Source of the DNA: Rhizobiales bacterium NRL2
GTDB lineage: Bacteria; Pseudomonadota; Alphaproteobacteria; Minwuiales; Minwuiaceae
Assembly: GCA_001664005.1 (NCBI GenBank)
Contig: CP016093.1
Location: 2,425,001 to 2,489,000 of the forward strand
Direction of reading: 5' to 3'
Length of the DNA stretch: 64,000 nucleotides
In this document: positions 28,399 to 37,658 of the stretch, in pieces
Layout: every line of letters begins with the position of its first letter
How positions within the stretch are numbered: the first letter of the stretch is position 1
The notes under the pieces: model-generated
Databases searched by the model: none
What the model was told of the DNA's origin: nothing
What the model saw: the letters and a program-made list of their open reading frames with translations, nothing else
Program-made: the position numbers and the translations under genes

Positions 28399-29631
28399 TC
28401 AGGCGCGGCGCATGCCCCGCCGGGTGGCCATCAGCCAGAAGACGCCGGCCAGGGCGAGGCCGATCACCGGGACGGCGGTGAGCGTGACCGCGTTCCAGCC
28501 GATGAACTCCAGCAACTGGCCGGAACTCAACGAGGAAACGGCAACCATGCCGAACACCAGGAAGTCATTGAACCCCTGCACGCGGGGCGCTTCCTCGGGC
28601 TCGTAGCACTCGGCCAGCAGGGTCGTGCCGCCGACGAACATGAAATTCCAGCCGATGCCGAGAAGCACCAGTGCGGACCAGAAATGCAGGAACTCGAGGC
28701 CCGAAAGCGCGGTGGCGACGCAGATCAGGTTCAGAACGCCGCCGACGGCGATGATTCGCAGAACGCCGAAACGGCTGATCAGGTGCCCGGTGAAGAAGCT
28801 GGGGGCGAACATCGCCACCACGTGCCACTGGATCACGGTGAAGGCCTGGGTGTCGGCGAGCCCGCAGCCCACCATGGCCAGGGGCGTCGCGGTCATGATC
28901 AGGCTCATGACGCCGAAGCCGGCCATGCCGGAGCCTGCGGCCACCCAGAACACCGGCTGCTTCATGATCTCGGACAACGGTCGGCCCTGTTCCGCGCGGG
29001 TCCGGCGGACCGGCCGCGGGATGCGCAGGAACGAGAGGATAACAGCCGAGATGACGCACAATGCGACCACGCCCAGATAGGCGCCGAAATAGGGGATGGC
29101 GATCGCGCCGAGGCCCGGCAGGTCGATCACCATGTCCTTGGTCCATTTCACCAGTTCCGGACCGAGAAAGCCGGCGACGACGCCGCCGGCCATGACCAGG
29201 GAGACCGCGCGGGGCCTGAAGGGGATGGGCGCCATGTCGACGGCGGCATGGCGGTACTGCTGCACGAAGGCCGAGAACATGCCGACCAGCCCGGTGGCGG
29301 CGCAGAACAGCCAGAAACTCTGCAGATAGAGGGCCAGGCAGGCCATGAAGCCGCCGGCAACGCCCAGCAGCGTGCCCATCATGAACCCGGCGCGCCGGCC
29401 GACGCGGCCCATGAGATGAGCGGCGGGTATGGTCATCAGCGCCGTGCCCGTGACGACGGTCGTGACGGGCAGGGTGGCCAGGCCCTTGTTCTCGGCCAGC
29501 CAGTAGCCGACGAGACCGCCCATGGCGATCATCATCGACATGGTGGACGTGCCCAGGCCCTGACAGGTGGCCAGCAAGGCGACGTTGCGCTTCACCTCGG
29601 GGGTGGCGCGATGTTGTGCGGTCGCGGTCAT
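28399..29631 (-). CDS. MFS transporter
   Basis: 410 aa with 12 predicted membrane helices in two halves. A basic loop GRVGRRAG between helices 2 and 3 is the MFS motif A region, and the two halves are joined by a basic, soluble stretch (RIPRPVRRTRAEQGRPL, about 208-224). Substrate unknown; the type is that of small-molecule exporters such as YajR-like or sugar-efflux MFS proteins. The ATG has no clear ribosome-binding site. Confidence 0.88.
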   Translation of the reverse strand: MTATAQHRATPEVKRNVALLATCQGLGTSTMSMMIAMGGLVGYWLAENKGLATLPVTTVVTGTALMTIPAAHLMGRVGRRAGFMMGTLLGVAGGFMACLALYLQSFWLFCAATGLVGMFSAFVQQYRHAAVDMAPIPFRPRAVSLVMAGGVVAGFLGPELVKWTKDMVIDLPGLGAIAIPYFGAYLGVVALCVISAVILSFLRIPRPVRRTRAEQGRPLSEIMKQPVFWVAAGSGMAGFGVMSLIMTATPLAMVGCGLADTQAFTVIQWHVVAMFAPSFFTGHLISRFGVLRIIAVGGVLNLICVATALSGLEFLHFWSALVLLGIGWNFMFVGGTTLLAECYEPEEAPRVQGFNDFLVFGMVAVSSLSSGQLLEFIGWNAVTLTAVPVIGLALAGVFWLMATRRGMRRA

Positions 29632-29701
29632 GGGGCGCGAAGATAGGCGGGAGCGATCAAAAAGCCATCACGTATTTTGCATGCGGCGCATGTAAAACCG
29701 C

Positions 29702-31207
29702 TCAGCCGCCGAAGGGAGCGCCATGCGGTCCCAGACGGACGCCGGGCCGCAGATTGCGGTAGGCGTTCCGCGCCGGGTTGTCGACGAAGGCGCCGGGCGC
29801 CTCGACCACCAGGATCGTCTCGGCGATATCGGTGAAGTCGCCCCGGAAATGCACCGCCGATTTCAGGCCCAGAATGGGCACGTCGGCGGGCTCGATACCG
29901 ATATGGCGGAACATTTCCTTGTCGGCCGCCTGCATCCGGTTCTCGCAGACCACGACGCTGACGCCGGCGGTGGTGAGCACCGCCGTCTTGCCGAGATTGG
30001 CGTTGGTGCCGCCATAGAACGGCCCGGTGCAGAGAAAACGGCCCTCCGACAGACCCGTGACCTCGAACTCCGCCTCGAACGGGGGATCACCGGCAGTGAA
30101 CAGCTTGCCGCCGAGCGCCAGGGTCAGCCGCGCGCCGATGCCGGCCTCGTGGGCGGCGCGGGCCGCGGCCGGATCCGTCAGGTGACCGATCACGGCGCCC
30201 TGCGCGCCGCCTTCGACCAGTGCGCGGAGCAGGCCGGTCGTGTCAGAGGTACCGCCGGCGCCGGAATTGTCCTGGGCGTCGCAGAGCACCACGGTCTTCG
30301 TCGCCCGGTTGGAGAGCCGCAGGGCTTCTGCGACTGCAGCGCCCGGCGCCAGCATGGGCTCGGCGAAACCGGCCTCGTTGGCCAGCACGAAGTCGGCGAT
30401 CTGCTGCGCCGCGCGATCGGCGCTTTCCTGGTCGTCGGCATAGGCGACCACCGCCGGTCCGCATTCGCGGATGTCGGCGGGGTGGAAGCCCGGCGTGTAG
30501 CTGGTCGAGGAGACCGCGCCGCCTTCCAGCCGCGCCACCAGTTCGTAGACCGCCTTCGACGGCTCCACCATGGTGCACTGCCCGGTCAGCGGCGGCAGGA
30601 AGTCCAGCTTGACGAAGGCCCTGGCCTGGCGTGGCCGGCCGCGCAGCAGCTCGTCCAGATGACGCGCCGCACGGCGGCCGGTTTCGGCCATGTCGACATG
30701 CGGATAGGTGCGGTAGGCGATCAGCGCATCCGCCAGATCCACCATCTGCCGGGTGATGTTGACGTGCAGGTCCAGGCTGACGACCACGGGGACCTCGTCG
30801 CCGATGCGGGACCGCAGCCGCGCCAGCAGCTCGCCCTCGCCATCCTCCAGATGCTCGGTCACCATGGCGCCGTGCAGATCCAGATAGACCGCGTCCGCGC
30901 CGTCGCGGACGGCCTGTTCCAGCCCTTCCAGCATCAGCGCGGTGATCCGCTCATAGGCGTCCTCGGTCACATAGCCCGCAGGCACGGCGGCCGACCAGCA
31001 CACCGGCGCCAGTTCGTGTCCCAGGTTCTGCGCCTCGTTGATGAAGCCGCCGGTGCCGATGTTGATGGGCGGGAAGACCTTCAGCATGTCCTCGCCCAGG
31101 GTCAGCGGCGGCCAGCCCTCGCCCTTCTCGAAATGCTCGTAGGTCGTCAGGATCGGCGCGAAGGTGTTGGTTTCGTGCATGAAGCCGGCATGGGCGATAC
31201 GGGCCAT
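29702..31207 (-). CDS. M81-family metallopeptidase (MlrC-like)
   Basis: 501 aa from the ATG at 31207. It starts RIAHAGFMHETNTFAP, typical of the DUF1485/MlrC N-terminal domain, with YLDLHGAMVTE and SLDLHVNIT further on as likely metal-site His/Asp motifs. The C-terminal MlrC domain begins around VVLCDAQDNSGAGG. MlrC in sphingomonads cleaves linearised microcystin; most homologues act on unknown peptides or amides. The start overlaps the stop of the HAD gene by one base, so they form an operon. Confidence 0.85.
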   Translation of the reverse strand: MARIAHAGFMHETNTFAPILTTYEHFEKGEGWPPLTLGEDMLKVFPPINIGTGGFINEAQNLGHELAPVCWSAAVPAGYVTEDAYERITALMLEGLEQAVRDGADAVYLDLHGAMVTEHLEDGEGELLARLRSRIGDEVPVVVSLDLHVNITRQMVDLADALIAYRTYPHVDMAETGRRAARHLDELLRGRPRQARAFVKLDFLPPLTGQCTMVEPSKAVYELVARLEGGAVSSTSYTPGFHPADIRECGPAVVAYADDQESADRAAQQIADFVLANEAGFAEPMLAPGAAVAEALRLSNRATKTVVLCDAQDNSGAGGTSDTTGLLRALVEGGAQGAVIGHLTDPAAARAAHEAGIGARLTLALGGKLFTAGDPPFEAEFEVTGLSEGRFLCTGPFYGGTNANLGKTAVLTTAGVSVVVCENRMQAADKEMFRHIGIEPADVPILGLKSAVHFRGDFTDIAETILVVEAPGAFVDNPARNAYRNLRPGVRLGPHGAPFGG

Positions 31208-31926
31208 CAGTTCTGTCCCTCCTCGGGTTCGCGGCGTCCCTCGATGACATCGAGCGCCGCGCTCAGGAACCGGTTCAGATCCTCGGTGACATAGTGGATG
31301 TGTTCGCCCTCGGAATGGTCGAAGCTCCACTCGCTGATGCCCGGAATCCAGACCGTGGTCATGCCGAGCTCATGCGCCGGGGCGAGGTTGCGCGCCATGT
31401 CTTCGAACATCGCCGCCTTTGCCGGTTCGACCGCGTGCGCTTCCAGGAACCGGCGATAGGGTTCGACGTGCTTCTTGGGCACGTAGTCGGAATGGACGAT
31501 GTCGAAGATGCCCTCGAAATGCTCGTGGATCCCGAGGTGGATCATGATGTTCTCGGCATGGCGGACGGAGCCGTTGGTGAAGATCAGCTTGCGTCCCGGC
31601 AGCCGGCCCAGGATCGCCGGCAATTCCGGATTGGGCGGAATGGGCGAAAGATCGATCTCGTGGACGTAGTCGAGGAAGTCCCGGGGGTTGATGCCGTGAT
31701 GGTCGATCAGGCCCTTCAGGGTGGTTCCGTGCGAGATGAAATAGCCCTTCTGCAGCCGGTGCGCCTCTTCGGCGTCGATCTCCAGCAGGTCCATGATGAA
31801 CTCGCGCATCCGGTCGGATACCTGTGCGAACAGGTCGGAACTCGCCGGGTAGAGCGTGTTGTCGAGATCGAATACCCATGTCTCGACATGGCGCAGGTCG
31901 GGTGCTTCGGGATTGGTCAGAGGCAT
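31207..31926 (-). CDS. HAD-superfamily pyrimidine 5'-nucleotidase
   Basis: 239 aa from the ATG at 31926. HAD motif I is VFDLDNTLYP (D20 nucleophile, D22), motif II is IFTNGS, the lysine is in YVPKKHVEP, and motif III is MFEDMARNL. DNTLYP is the mark of the SDT1/PHM8-like group that removes the phosphate of UMP, CMP or similar. Soluble. An upstream in-frame start (31968) adds only non-conserved residues. Divergent from the DUF2336 gene at 32034. Confidence 0.87.
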   Translation of the reverse strand: MPLTNPEAPDLRHVETWVFDLDNTLYPASSDLFAQVSDRMREFIMDLLEIDAEEAHRLQKGYFISHGTTLKGLIDHHGINPRDFLDYVHEIDLSPIPPNPELPAILGRLPGRKLIFTNGSVRHAENIMIHLGIHEHFEGIFDIVHSDYVPKKHVEPYRRFLEAHAVEPAKAAMFEDMARNLAPAHELGMTTVWIPGISEWSFDHSEGEHIHYVTEDLNRFLSAALDVIEGRREPEEGQN

Positions 31927-31967
31927 GGCGCATTTATAGACGACCGCGCCGCCGGCGGGGCAAGTCA

Positions 31968-31982
31968 TTAACCGCAGGTTAG
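31968..31982. promoter_or_regulatory. CtrA-like box TTAA-N7-TTAG
   Basis: TTAACCGCAGGTTAG has one mismatch to TTAA-N7-TTAA and also contains the perfect inverted repeat TAACC-GCA-GGTTA (31969-31981). It lies between the divergent HAD gene (start 31926) and DUF2336 gene (start 32034), 51 bp before the latter. Binding by CtrA is inference; another dimeric regulator could use the repeat. Confidence 0.42.
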
Positions 31983-32033
31983 CGATCCCGGCTTATCGTG
32001 GTGGGCGAGTGCTCCGAACCGAGGCGGGAGAAA

Positions 32034-33263
32034 ATGATGGCAGATGACGCCCGCGCCACGACGCCCGACTACAGCGAAGCCAAGCCGCTGCTGCTGCGAG
32101 GGGATGCGGCCGACCGCGTGGCTCTGGCCGGGAACCCCGAGACACAGCCGGAGGTGCTTTACTACCTTGTCGACGATGATGACGAGGGCGTGCGCCTGGC
32201 CGTGGCCTCGAATGACGCAGCCCCGGGACTGGCCAATCTCAAGCTCACCGAGGACGACGCCGACGAGGTCCGCATCGAACTGGCGCGGAAGATTGGTCGC
32301 CTGCTGCCGGAGCTGAAGGCGGAGAAGAAGAAGAAACTCCGCGAGTTGACCATCCAGGCCCTGGAGAAACTGTCGGAGGACCAGTTGCCGGCGGTGCGCG
32401 CGGCGCTCGCCGAGGCGGTCAAGAGCTCCCGCGATATCCCGAAGGAATCGGTGATGAAACTGGCGCAGGACGTGGAAGCCATCGTCGCCGCGCCCATTCT
32501 CGAATACTCGCCGCTGCTCAGCGACGCCGATCTGGTGGAACTCATCGCCGCCGGCGTGACGATCGGCGCGCTGCCCGCCATCGCCCGGCGTCACGATCTG
32601 GGTGCCGAGGTCGGCGACGCCATCGTCGCCACCGCGGACATGCCATCCATTGCGGCGCTGCTGCACAACAAGTCCGCGACGATCCGCACGCGCACCCTCG
32701 ACAATGTCGCCGAGGAGGCCGAGCGGTTCGAGGAACTGCATGAGCCGGTCGTCATGCGTCCGGAACTCTCCCAGCGCGCGATGCGCCGGATCGCGTCGTT
32801 CATCTCCCGCTCCCTGCTGGAACAGCTTTCCGAGCGCGGCGGCCTGGACAACAAGACCCGCCGCGTGCTGGCCGAGGCGGTTTCCGAGCGCCTGTCCGAG
32901 GATCGGGACGCCGACGGCAAGCTGGACGCGGACTTCGCCGAGCACCTGGCCAGACAGGGCAAGCTGGACGACGAGGTGCTGCGCGGCGCCCTGGAAAAGA
33001 ACCGCCGCAGTTTCGTGATCCGCGCCCTGGCGCTGCTCGCCGGCCGTTCCGACGCGGGCGTCGAGCGGATCATGGAAATGCAGAACGCCAAGGCGACAAC
33101 GGCGCTGGTCTGGGAGGCCGGGCTGTCCATGCGCACCGCCCTGATGGTGCAGCAGCGCATTGCCAAGGTGGCGCCGAGCCAGATCCTGCCGGCCCGCAAC
33201 GGCGTCGATTTTCCGATGACGCCGGAAGAGATGGAAATCCAGATCGCCCACATCGCCGATTGA
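32034..33263 (+). CDS. DUF2336 domain-containing protein (second copy)
   Basis: 409 aa from the ATG at 32034, which has GGCGGGAGA just upstream; a second ATG follows directly. Helical HEAT-like protein: DRVALAGNPETQPEVLYYL (about residues 23-41), RLAVASNDAAPG and YSPLLSDADLVELIA match the DUF2336 family. It differs clearly from the copy at 8788, so they are old paralogues, not a recent duplication. Function unknown. A CtrA-like box lies upstream. Confidence 0.82.
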   Translation: MMADDARATTPDYSEAKPLLLRGDAADRVALAGNPETQPEVLYYLVDDDDEGVRLAVASNDAAPGLANLKLTEDDADEVRIELARKIGRLLPELKAEKKKKLRELTIQALEKLSEDQLPAVRAALAEAVKSSRDIPKESVMKLAQDVEAIVAAPILEYSPLLSDADLVELIAAGVTIGALPAIARRHDLGAEVGDAIVATADMPSIAALLHNKSATIRTRTLDNVAEEAERFEELHEPVVMRPELSQRAMRRIASFISRSLLEQLSERGGLDNKTRRVLAEAVSERLSEDRDADGKLDADFAEHLARQGKLDDEVLRGALEKNRRSFVIRALALLAGRSDAGVERIMEMQNAKATTALVWEAGLSMRTALMVQQRIAKVAPSQILPARNGVDFPMTPEEMEIQIAHIAD

Positions 33264-33295
33264 TCCGCGCCGCTTCGCGCGGCCACACTCGGGAC

Positions 33296-34291
33296 ATGAG
33301 TGATCGTACCGCTTTCGTCACCGGCGCGACCGGGTTCCTCGGGCTGCATCTCGTGGAACAGCTCCGCCGGCGCGACTGGCATGTGGTGGCGCTGCGCCGC
33401 CGGACGTCCGATACCCGCCTTCTGGACCGCATGGGCGCCGAGCAGGTGGTCGGCGACATCACCGATATCGACAGCCTTCGCCGCGGCATTCCGGTCGGTT
33501 GCGACGCGGTCTTCCATGCCGCGGCGCTGACGTCGATCTGGAAGAAGCAGGCAGAGGAGCAGGAAGCGGTGAATGTCGGGGGCACGCGAAACGTCATCCG
33601 CGCGGCGCTCGACAACGGGGTCGGGCGCGTGCTGCACACCTCGACCTGGAACGTCTTCGACTGGTCGGGCGGGGAGATCACCGAGGATACGCCGAAGGGC
33701 GGCGACACGGTCTGGATCGACTACAACCGGACCAAGCTCGCCGCGGAGGAAGCTGTGCTGGACGCCGTCGGATCGCAGGGGCTGGACGCGGTGATCCTCA
33801 ATCCGAGCCACATCATCGGGCGCTACGACCGCCACAACTGGGCGCGGTTGATCTCGATGGCCGCCATGGGGCGGCTGCCCGGGGTGCCGCCGGGAGCGGG
33901 CGACTTCGCGCACGGTCCGGCGGTGGCGGCGGCACATGTCGCGGCGTTCGAGAAGGGCGGGCGCGGGCGGAACTACCTGCTCGGCGGGCCGCACGCCCGC
34001 TTTCTCGATCTCGTCCGCCTGATCGCCCGCCATGCGCGCCAGGAGAAGGTGCCGAAACGCACGGTGCCCCCGTTCCTGCTGAAAGCGATGGGGCATTTCG
34101 AGGAGAAGCTGGCCGCGATCACCGGCTGGACGCCTGAAGTGACGCCGGAGGCGGCGGAGATGGTTTCGCGGCGGGTGACCATCGTCTCCACGCGGGCGCG
34201 GGACGAACTGGGCTACGCGCCGACGCCGCTCGATGAGGCGGTGGAGGACGCCTATGTCTTCCTGATGCGGGAAAAGCTCATCACTTCCTGA
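33296..34291 (+). CDS. NAD(P)-dependent epimerase/reductase of the extended SDR family
   Basis: 331 aa. The Rossmann motif is FVTGATGFLGLHLVE at residues 6-20, and the catalytic YxxxK is YNRTK in WIDYNRTKLAAE. The pattern resembles dihydroflavonol 4-reductase-like and hopanoid-associated epimerases rather than nucleotide-sugar epimerases. Substrate unknown. The ATG at 33296 is chosen because homology begins there. The end overlaps the convergent methyltransferase gene by 11 bp. Confidence 0.82.
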   Translation: MSDRTAFVTGATGFLGLHLVEQLRRRDWHVVALRRRTSDTRLLDRMGAEQVVGDITDIDSLRRGIPVGCDAVFHAAALTSIWKKQAEEQEAVNVGGTRNVIRAALDNGVGRVLHTSTWNVFDWSGGEITEDTPKGGDTVWIDYNRTKLAAEEAVLDAVGSQGLDAVILNPSHIIGRYDRHNWARLISMAAMGRLPGVPPGAGDFAHGPAVAAAHVAAFEKGGRGRNYLLGGPHARFLDLVRLIARHARQEKVPKRTVPPFLLKAMGHFEEKLAAITGWTPEVTPEAAEMVSRRVTIVSTRARDELGYAPTPLDEAVEDAYVFLMREKLITS

Positions 34292-35039
34292 AGGTTTCGC
34301 CGACGCGTTGCGGCGTGGCGACGACGCCGGCGCGGGCGCGGCGCCGTTTCCGCTTGCGCTCCGCCGCCATCAGCGGCGTGGCCGCATAGACCTGTTTCTG
34401 CGCCTCCACCATGATCAGCCCGCCGAAGCCAGGCCAGAGCCGCTGGCCCATCCGCTCCAGCAGGCGGTTGGCGCGCAGCACCGGCCGCCAGCGGCTCGGG
34501 GGCAGATGCAGCGCCGTCTCGACCCGGACGGAATCGAACATGTTGTCGCGCAGAAGCCGCACGAGCTGGCCCTGGGTATAGGGCTGGCCGTGGCCGAAGG
34601 GCGTGTTCTCGGCCCGGCTCCAGAGACCGCGGCGGTTGGGCACCACGAACAGCGCCCGGCCGCCGCTGTCGAGGACCCGCCAGATCTCCCGCAGCATCGG
34701 GCGGAGGTTCTCGGCCGTCTCCAGGCAATGCACAACCAGGATGCGGTCGAAGCTCTGATCGGGCAGGGGCAGTTCCAGTTCGTCCGCGAGCATCACCCGA
34801 TTGGGGCCGGTGCGCGGCCAGAGCCGGACACCCTGGTTGGCGGGCATCAGCGCGAGCGTCCGCTCGGCTTCGTCCGCGAATGGCCTGAGAAACGGCGTGG
34901 CGTAGCCGATGCCCAGCACGCGCTGGCCCTTCACGTCCGGCCAGATCCGGCGGATGTCGCCCGTCAGGTGACGGCGCGCCACACGCCCCAGATGGCCGGC
35001 ATAGAACTGGCCGAGATCGACGATATCCGGACGCCACAT
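34281..35039 (-). CDS. Class I SAM-dependent methyltransferase
   Basis: 252 aa. The SAM site is QRVLGIGYATPFLRPFA (about 39-55). DQSFDRILVVHCLE and MLREIWRVLDSGGRALFVVPN are motifs IV and V of the UbiE-like fold. The C-terminal tail is unusually basic (RKRKRRRARAG), as if for contact with nucleic acid or membrane. Substrate unknown. It is 12 bp downstream of the EamA gene and probably cotranscribed. Confidence 0.83.
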   Translation of the reverse strand: MWRPDIVDLGQFYAGHLGRVARRHLTGDIRRIWPDVKGQRVLGIGYATPFLRPFADEAERTLALMPANQGVRLWPRTGPNRVMLADELELPLPDQSFDRILVVHCLETAENLRPMLREIWRVLDSGGRALFVVPNRRGLWSRAENTPFGHGQPYTQGQLVRLLRDNMFDSVRVETALHLPPSRWRPVLRANRLLERMGQRLWPGFGGLIMVEAQKQVYAATPLMAAERKRKRRRARAGVVATPQRVGETFRK

Positions 35040-35051
35040 GGCGGCAATCTA

Positions 35052-35933
35052 TCACGCGGGCCGGCGGCGGCGCAGCATTTCGCGGGCCGCCAGCGCCGCG
35101 CCCCCGGTGATCAGCAGGCAGGCCAGGCCGATCCGCCAGGTCGGCTCCGCCTCCCGTGCCGCAATCAGGATCACCGTCGAGATCAGCGGCGCGAGATAGG
35201 CCGACGCGCCGAGGACCCGGATGTCGCCGTGCTTGGTGCCGTGATCCCAGAGGAAGAAGGCGCCGCCCACCGGCCCCAGGCCGAGCCCCAGCACCGCCAG
35301 CCACTGCCATGCGGTCTCCGGCCAGACCGTCTGCTCCAGCCCCAGATGAAGGCCGAAGGCGAGGATTGCGGTGACGCCGCAGAAGCCGCCGACTGCGTCG
35401 GTCGGCACGCCGGGAAAGCGGCGATTGAGGACCGAGTAACCGGACCATATCAGCGCGCAGGCCATCGCGGCGAAATAGCCGCCGGAGAGCCCGGCGAAGG
35501 TGAGGCCGCCCCGGGAGATGATCAGGATGGCGCCGGCGAAGCCCAGAACGGCTCCTGTCAGGTGAAACCAGCGCAGCTGCTCGCCCGGCAGAAGGGCGGA
35601 GAACAGCACGATCAGCAGCGGCCAGAGATAGGCGATCAGGCTGGCGTCGACCACGGGCGCGGTGCGCAGCGCCAGGAAGTACATCGCGTGATAACCGAAC
35701 AGGCCGGTGACGCCCAGCAGCCAGGCCGCCGGCGGCTGCCGCAGGCGGCGAAGTGGGTTGCGCCGTCTGAGGATCCACAGCGCCAGCGCGATCAGGAAGG
35801 CGACCAGGAAGCTCATGGCCGTCAGTTGCAGGGGCGGCACGTCGCCGCTGGCGGCTGTGAACAGCGCCAGCAGCGCCCAGAGCAGGACGGCGCCGATGCC
35901 GACGAGGGTTGCGCGCGCGCTGCGGGCGTTCAT
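35052..35933 (-). CDS. EamA/DMT-family transporter
   Basis: 293 aa from the ATG at 35933, with ten hydrophobic segments in two EamA repeats of five. Proline and glycine positions such as YLWPLLIVLFSALLPGE (end of repeat 1) are typical of drug/metabolite exporters. The substrate is unknown; amino acids or related metabolites are common for the family. Confidence 0.85.
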   Translation of the reverse strand: MNARSARATLVGIGAVLLWALLALFTAASGDVPPLQLTAMSFLVAFLIALALWILRRRNPLRRLRQPPAAWLLGVTGLFGYHAMYFLALRTAPVVDASLIAYLWPLLIVLFSALLPGEQLRWFHLTGAVLGFAGAILIISRGGLTFAGLSGGYFAAMACALIWSGYSVLNRRFPGVPTDAVGGFCGVTAILAFGLHLGLEQTVWPETAWQWLAVLGLGLGPVGGAFFLWDHGTKHGDIRVLGASAYLAPLISTVILIAAREAEPTWRIGLACLLITGGAALAAREMLRRRRPA

Positions 35934-36063
35934 GCTTCCGGTCCGGAGATCTGGTCGGTGATGCGGAAAGCTATGGCGCGGCGGCGGCTGTTGCAATTGA
36001 TGTTCACCGCCCAGGGATCAACCACACATGCCGCCAGTCATGGCACGGCGAGGGAGTAGTTCG

Positions 36064-36672
36064 GTGACCGCCCTTATCCTGTTCCACACCGCCGCAAGCA
36101 ATGTCGCGGTGTTCAGCCGTGTTGCGATGGCGTTTCCCGACGTTCGCCATGTCGTCCGCCCCGATCTGTTGGCCGCGGCCGAAGCCGATGGCGGGTTGAC
36201 CACCAATGTCCGGCGCCAGGCCGTCGAGGCGATGAGGGCCGAACTTCGCGGCGAACGGATGATCTGCACCTGCTCGACGATCGGTCCGGCGGCTGAGGAT
36301 CTCGCCGGCGAAGGGCTGCCCGTGCGGCGGGCTGACGCCATGCTGGCGGAGCGGGCCGTCGCCGACGGCGGACGCGTGGCGGTGCTCTATGCGGTTGCGA
36401 CAACCGAGGCGTCGACACGGGAGCTGTTCGAACGCGTGGCCGCAAAGTCGGGCAACCGCACGGTGGTCGAACTTGTTCTGGTGCCGGATGCCTGGGAGCG
36501 GTTCCGGAACGGTGAGGCCACGGCCTACTACCGGGCCATCGCGGCGGCAGTCGACAAACTGGACGAGGGTTTCAACGTGATTGCCCTGGCCCAGGCGTCG
36601 ATGGCGCCGGCGGCCGAGCTTTGCCGCCGGCGCATGCTGACCTCTCCGGAGGCCAGCTTTCCTTCCGACTAG
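36064..36672 (+). CDS. Asp/Glu racemase-superfamily-like protein
   Basis: 202 aa from the GTG at 36064, with GGGAG 7 nt upstream; ATGs further back lack such a site. It starts [11 protein letters not shown] and has a cysteine-rich [14 protein letters not shown] turn (C68, C70) where racemases of this fold have their first catalytic Cys, and a second Cys near the C-terminus (AAELCRR). [20 protein letters not shown] resembles the second half of the fold. Substrate unknown, and racemase activity is only inferred. The last bases overlap the convergent ribB gene. Confidence 0.6.
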   Translation: MTALILFHTAASNVAVFSRVAMAFPDVRHVVRPDLLAAAEADGGLTTNVRRQAVEAMRAELRGERMICTCSTIGPAAEDLAGEGLPVRRADAMLAERAVADGGRVAVLYAVATTEASTRELFERVAAKSGNRTVVELVLVPDAWERFRNGEATAYYRAIAAAVDKLDEGFNVIALAQASMAPAAELCRRRMLTSPEASFPSD

Positions 36673-37340
36673 CCGGCCCGTTCGAGTCCGGCGCCTTCTG
36701 TCCGCCAGGCCACCAGATCCTCGATCGAGAGCACCGGCATATCATGGCGCCGCGCGAACGCGGCAATCTCCGGCAGCCGGGCCATGGTCCCGTCAGGATT
36801 GGCCAGTTCGCACAGCACAGCGGCGGGCTTGAACCCTGCCAGCCCCGCCAGATCGACGCTGGCCTCCGTGTGGCCGCGCCGCGAAAGGACGCCGCCGTCG
36901 GCGGCCCTGATCGGGAAGATATGGCCCGGCCGCGCCAGATGATCGGCGCGGGCCTGAGCCGCAATCGCCGTGCGCACCGTCGTTACCCGGTCCGTGGCCG
37001 AGACGCCGGTGGTGACGCCTTCGCGGGCCTCGATGGAGATGGTGAAGGCGGTGCCCATCCGCGAGGTGTTGGCGTCCACCATCTGCGGCAGTTCCAGGCG
37101 GTCGATCAACTCGCCCCGCATGGCCAGGCAGACGATGCCCGAACATTCGCGGATCAGCATCGCCATCTGGCGCTCGCTGACCGTCTCGGCGGCGAAGATG
37201 AGGTCGCCCTCGTTCTCCCGATCCTCGTCGTCGACGACCAGGATGCCGTTGCCCTGGCGCAGGGCCGAAAGGGCGGCCTCCACGCGCTGCAACGGCGTTC
37301 CGAATGATGACAGAAGGGGTTCCTGTCCGAGTGTCTGCAT
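36669..37340 (-). CDS. ribB: 3,4-dihydroxy-2-butanone 4-phosphate synthase
   Basis: 223 aa. The acidic loop [12 protein letters not shown] (36-47) binds Mg2+, and [12 protein letters not shown] carries the base and phosphate-binding residues. The enzyme turns ribulose 5-phosphate into the four-carbon unit of riboflavin. It is the RibB domain alone, without the GTP cyclohydrolase II (RibA) fusion common in this class. An FMN riboswitch lies 114-256 bases upstream, and a hairpin touches the ribosome-binding site GGAGG. Confidence 0.95.
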   Translation of the reverse strand: MQTLGQEPLLSSFGTPLQRVEAALSALRQGNGILVVDDEDRENEGDLIFAAETVSERQMAMLIRECSGIVCLAMRGELIDRLELPQMVDANTSRMGTAFTISIEAREGVTTGVSATDRVTTVRTAIAAQARADHLARPGHIFPIRAADGGVLSRRGHTEASVDLAGLAGFKPAAVLCELANPDGTMARLPEIAAFARRHDMPVLSIEDLVAWRTEGAGLERAG

Positions 37341-37346
37341 GGTGTC

Positions 37347-37366
37347 CTCCCGCAGTGTCCAGCGGG
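37347..37366 (-). promoter_or_regulatory. Hairpin overlapping the ribB ribosome-binding site
   Basis: On the minus strand CCCGC-TGGACACT-GCGGG forms a 5-bp stem whose last two G bases are part of the GGGAGGA site in front of ribB. It is a candidate expression platform by which the FMN riboswitch could block translation. Confidence 0.45.
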
Positions 37367-37453
37367 TGACTCATGCCCAGGGCGCGGTGGCGGGCGGATG
37401 CCCGACAACCGTGAACGCGGCGCGCGCCCGCTCGGCGGGGTTGCGCCGCATGC

Positions 37454-37596
37454 TCTCTCTCCCATCCGGACTGTTACCGTCGGCCCCGGAATTGCACCGA
37501 GTCTGCTGACCCTCAACGTCGCTGAGGCGCTCGCGGGCTTCGAGGCCTGAGCCCCGTTACCGCCGGTCGGGAATTTCACCCTGCCCTGAGAAAGCG
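37454..37596 (-). ncRNA. FMN riboswitch (RFN element)
   Basis: Reading on the minus strand, the conserved RFN elements occur in order: CTTTCTCAGGGCAGGGTGAAA, ATTCCCGACCGGCGGTA, AGCCCGCGAGC, GGTCAGCAGACTCGGTG, AATTCCGGGGCCGACGGTAACAGTCCGGATGGGAGAGAG. These are the strands of the six-helix junction that binds FMN. It lies in the 318-bp gap between the hydrolase gene and ribB, and FMN binding should shut off ribB. Nothing else is seen in that gap apart from the hairpin next to ribB. Confidence 0.97.
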
Positions 37597-37658
37597 TCAC
37601 CAGTCATGTAAGCGGCAAACGCGCCGCGTCGACAAGGTTAGCGGGGGTTACGTCAACG

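Noticed and set aside
29632-29701. Possible promoter or small gene between the MFS and M81 genes
   Set aside because: Only 70 bp with no convincing promoter boxes or coding frame.
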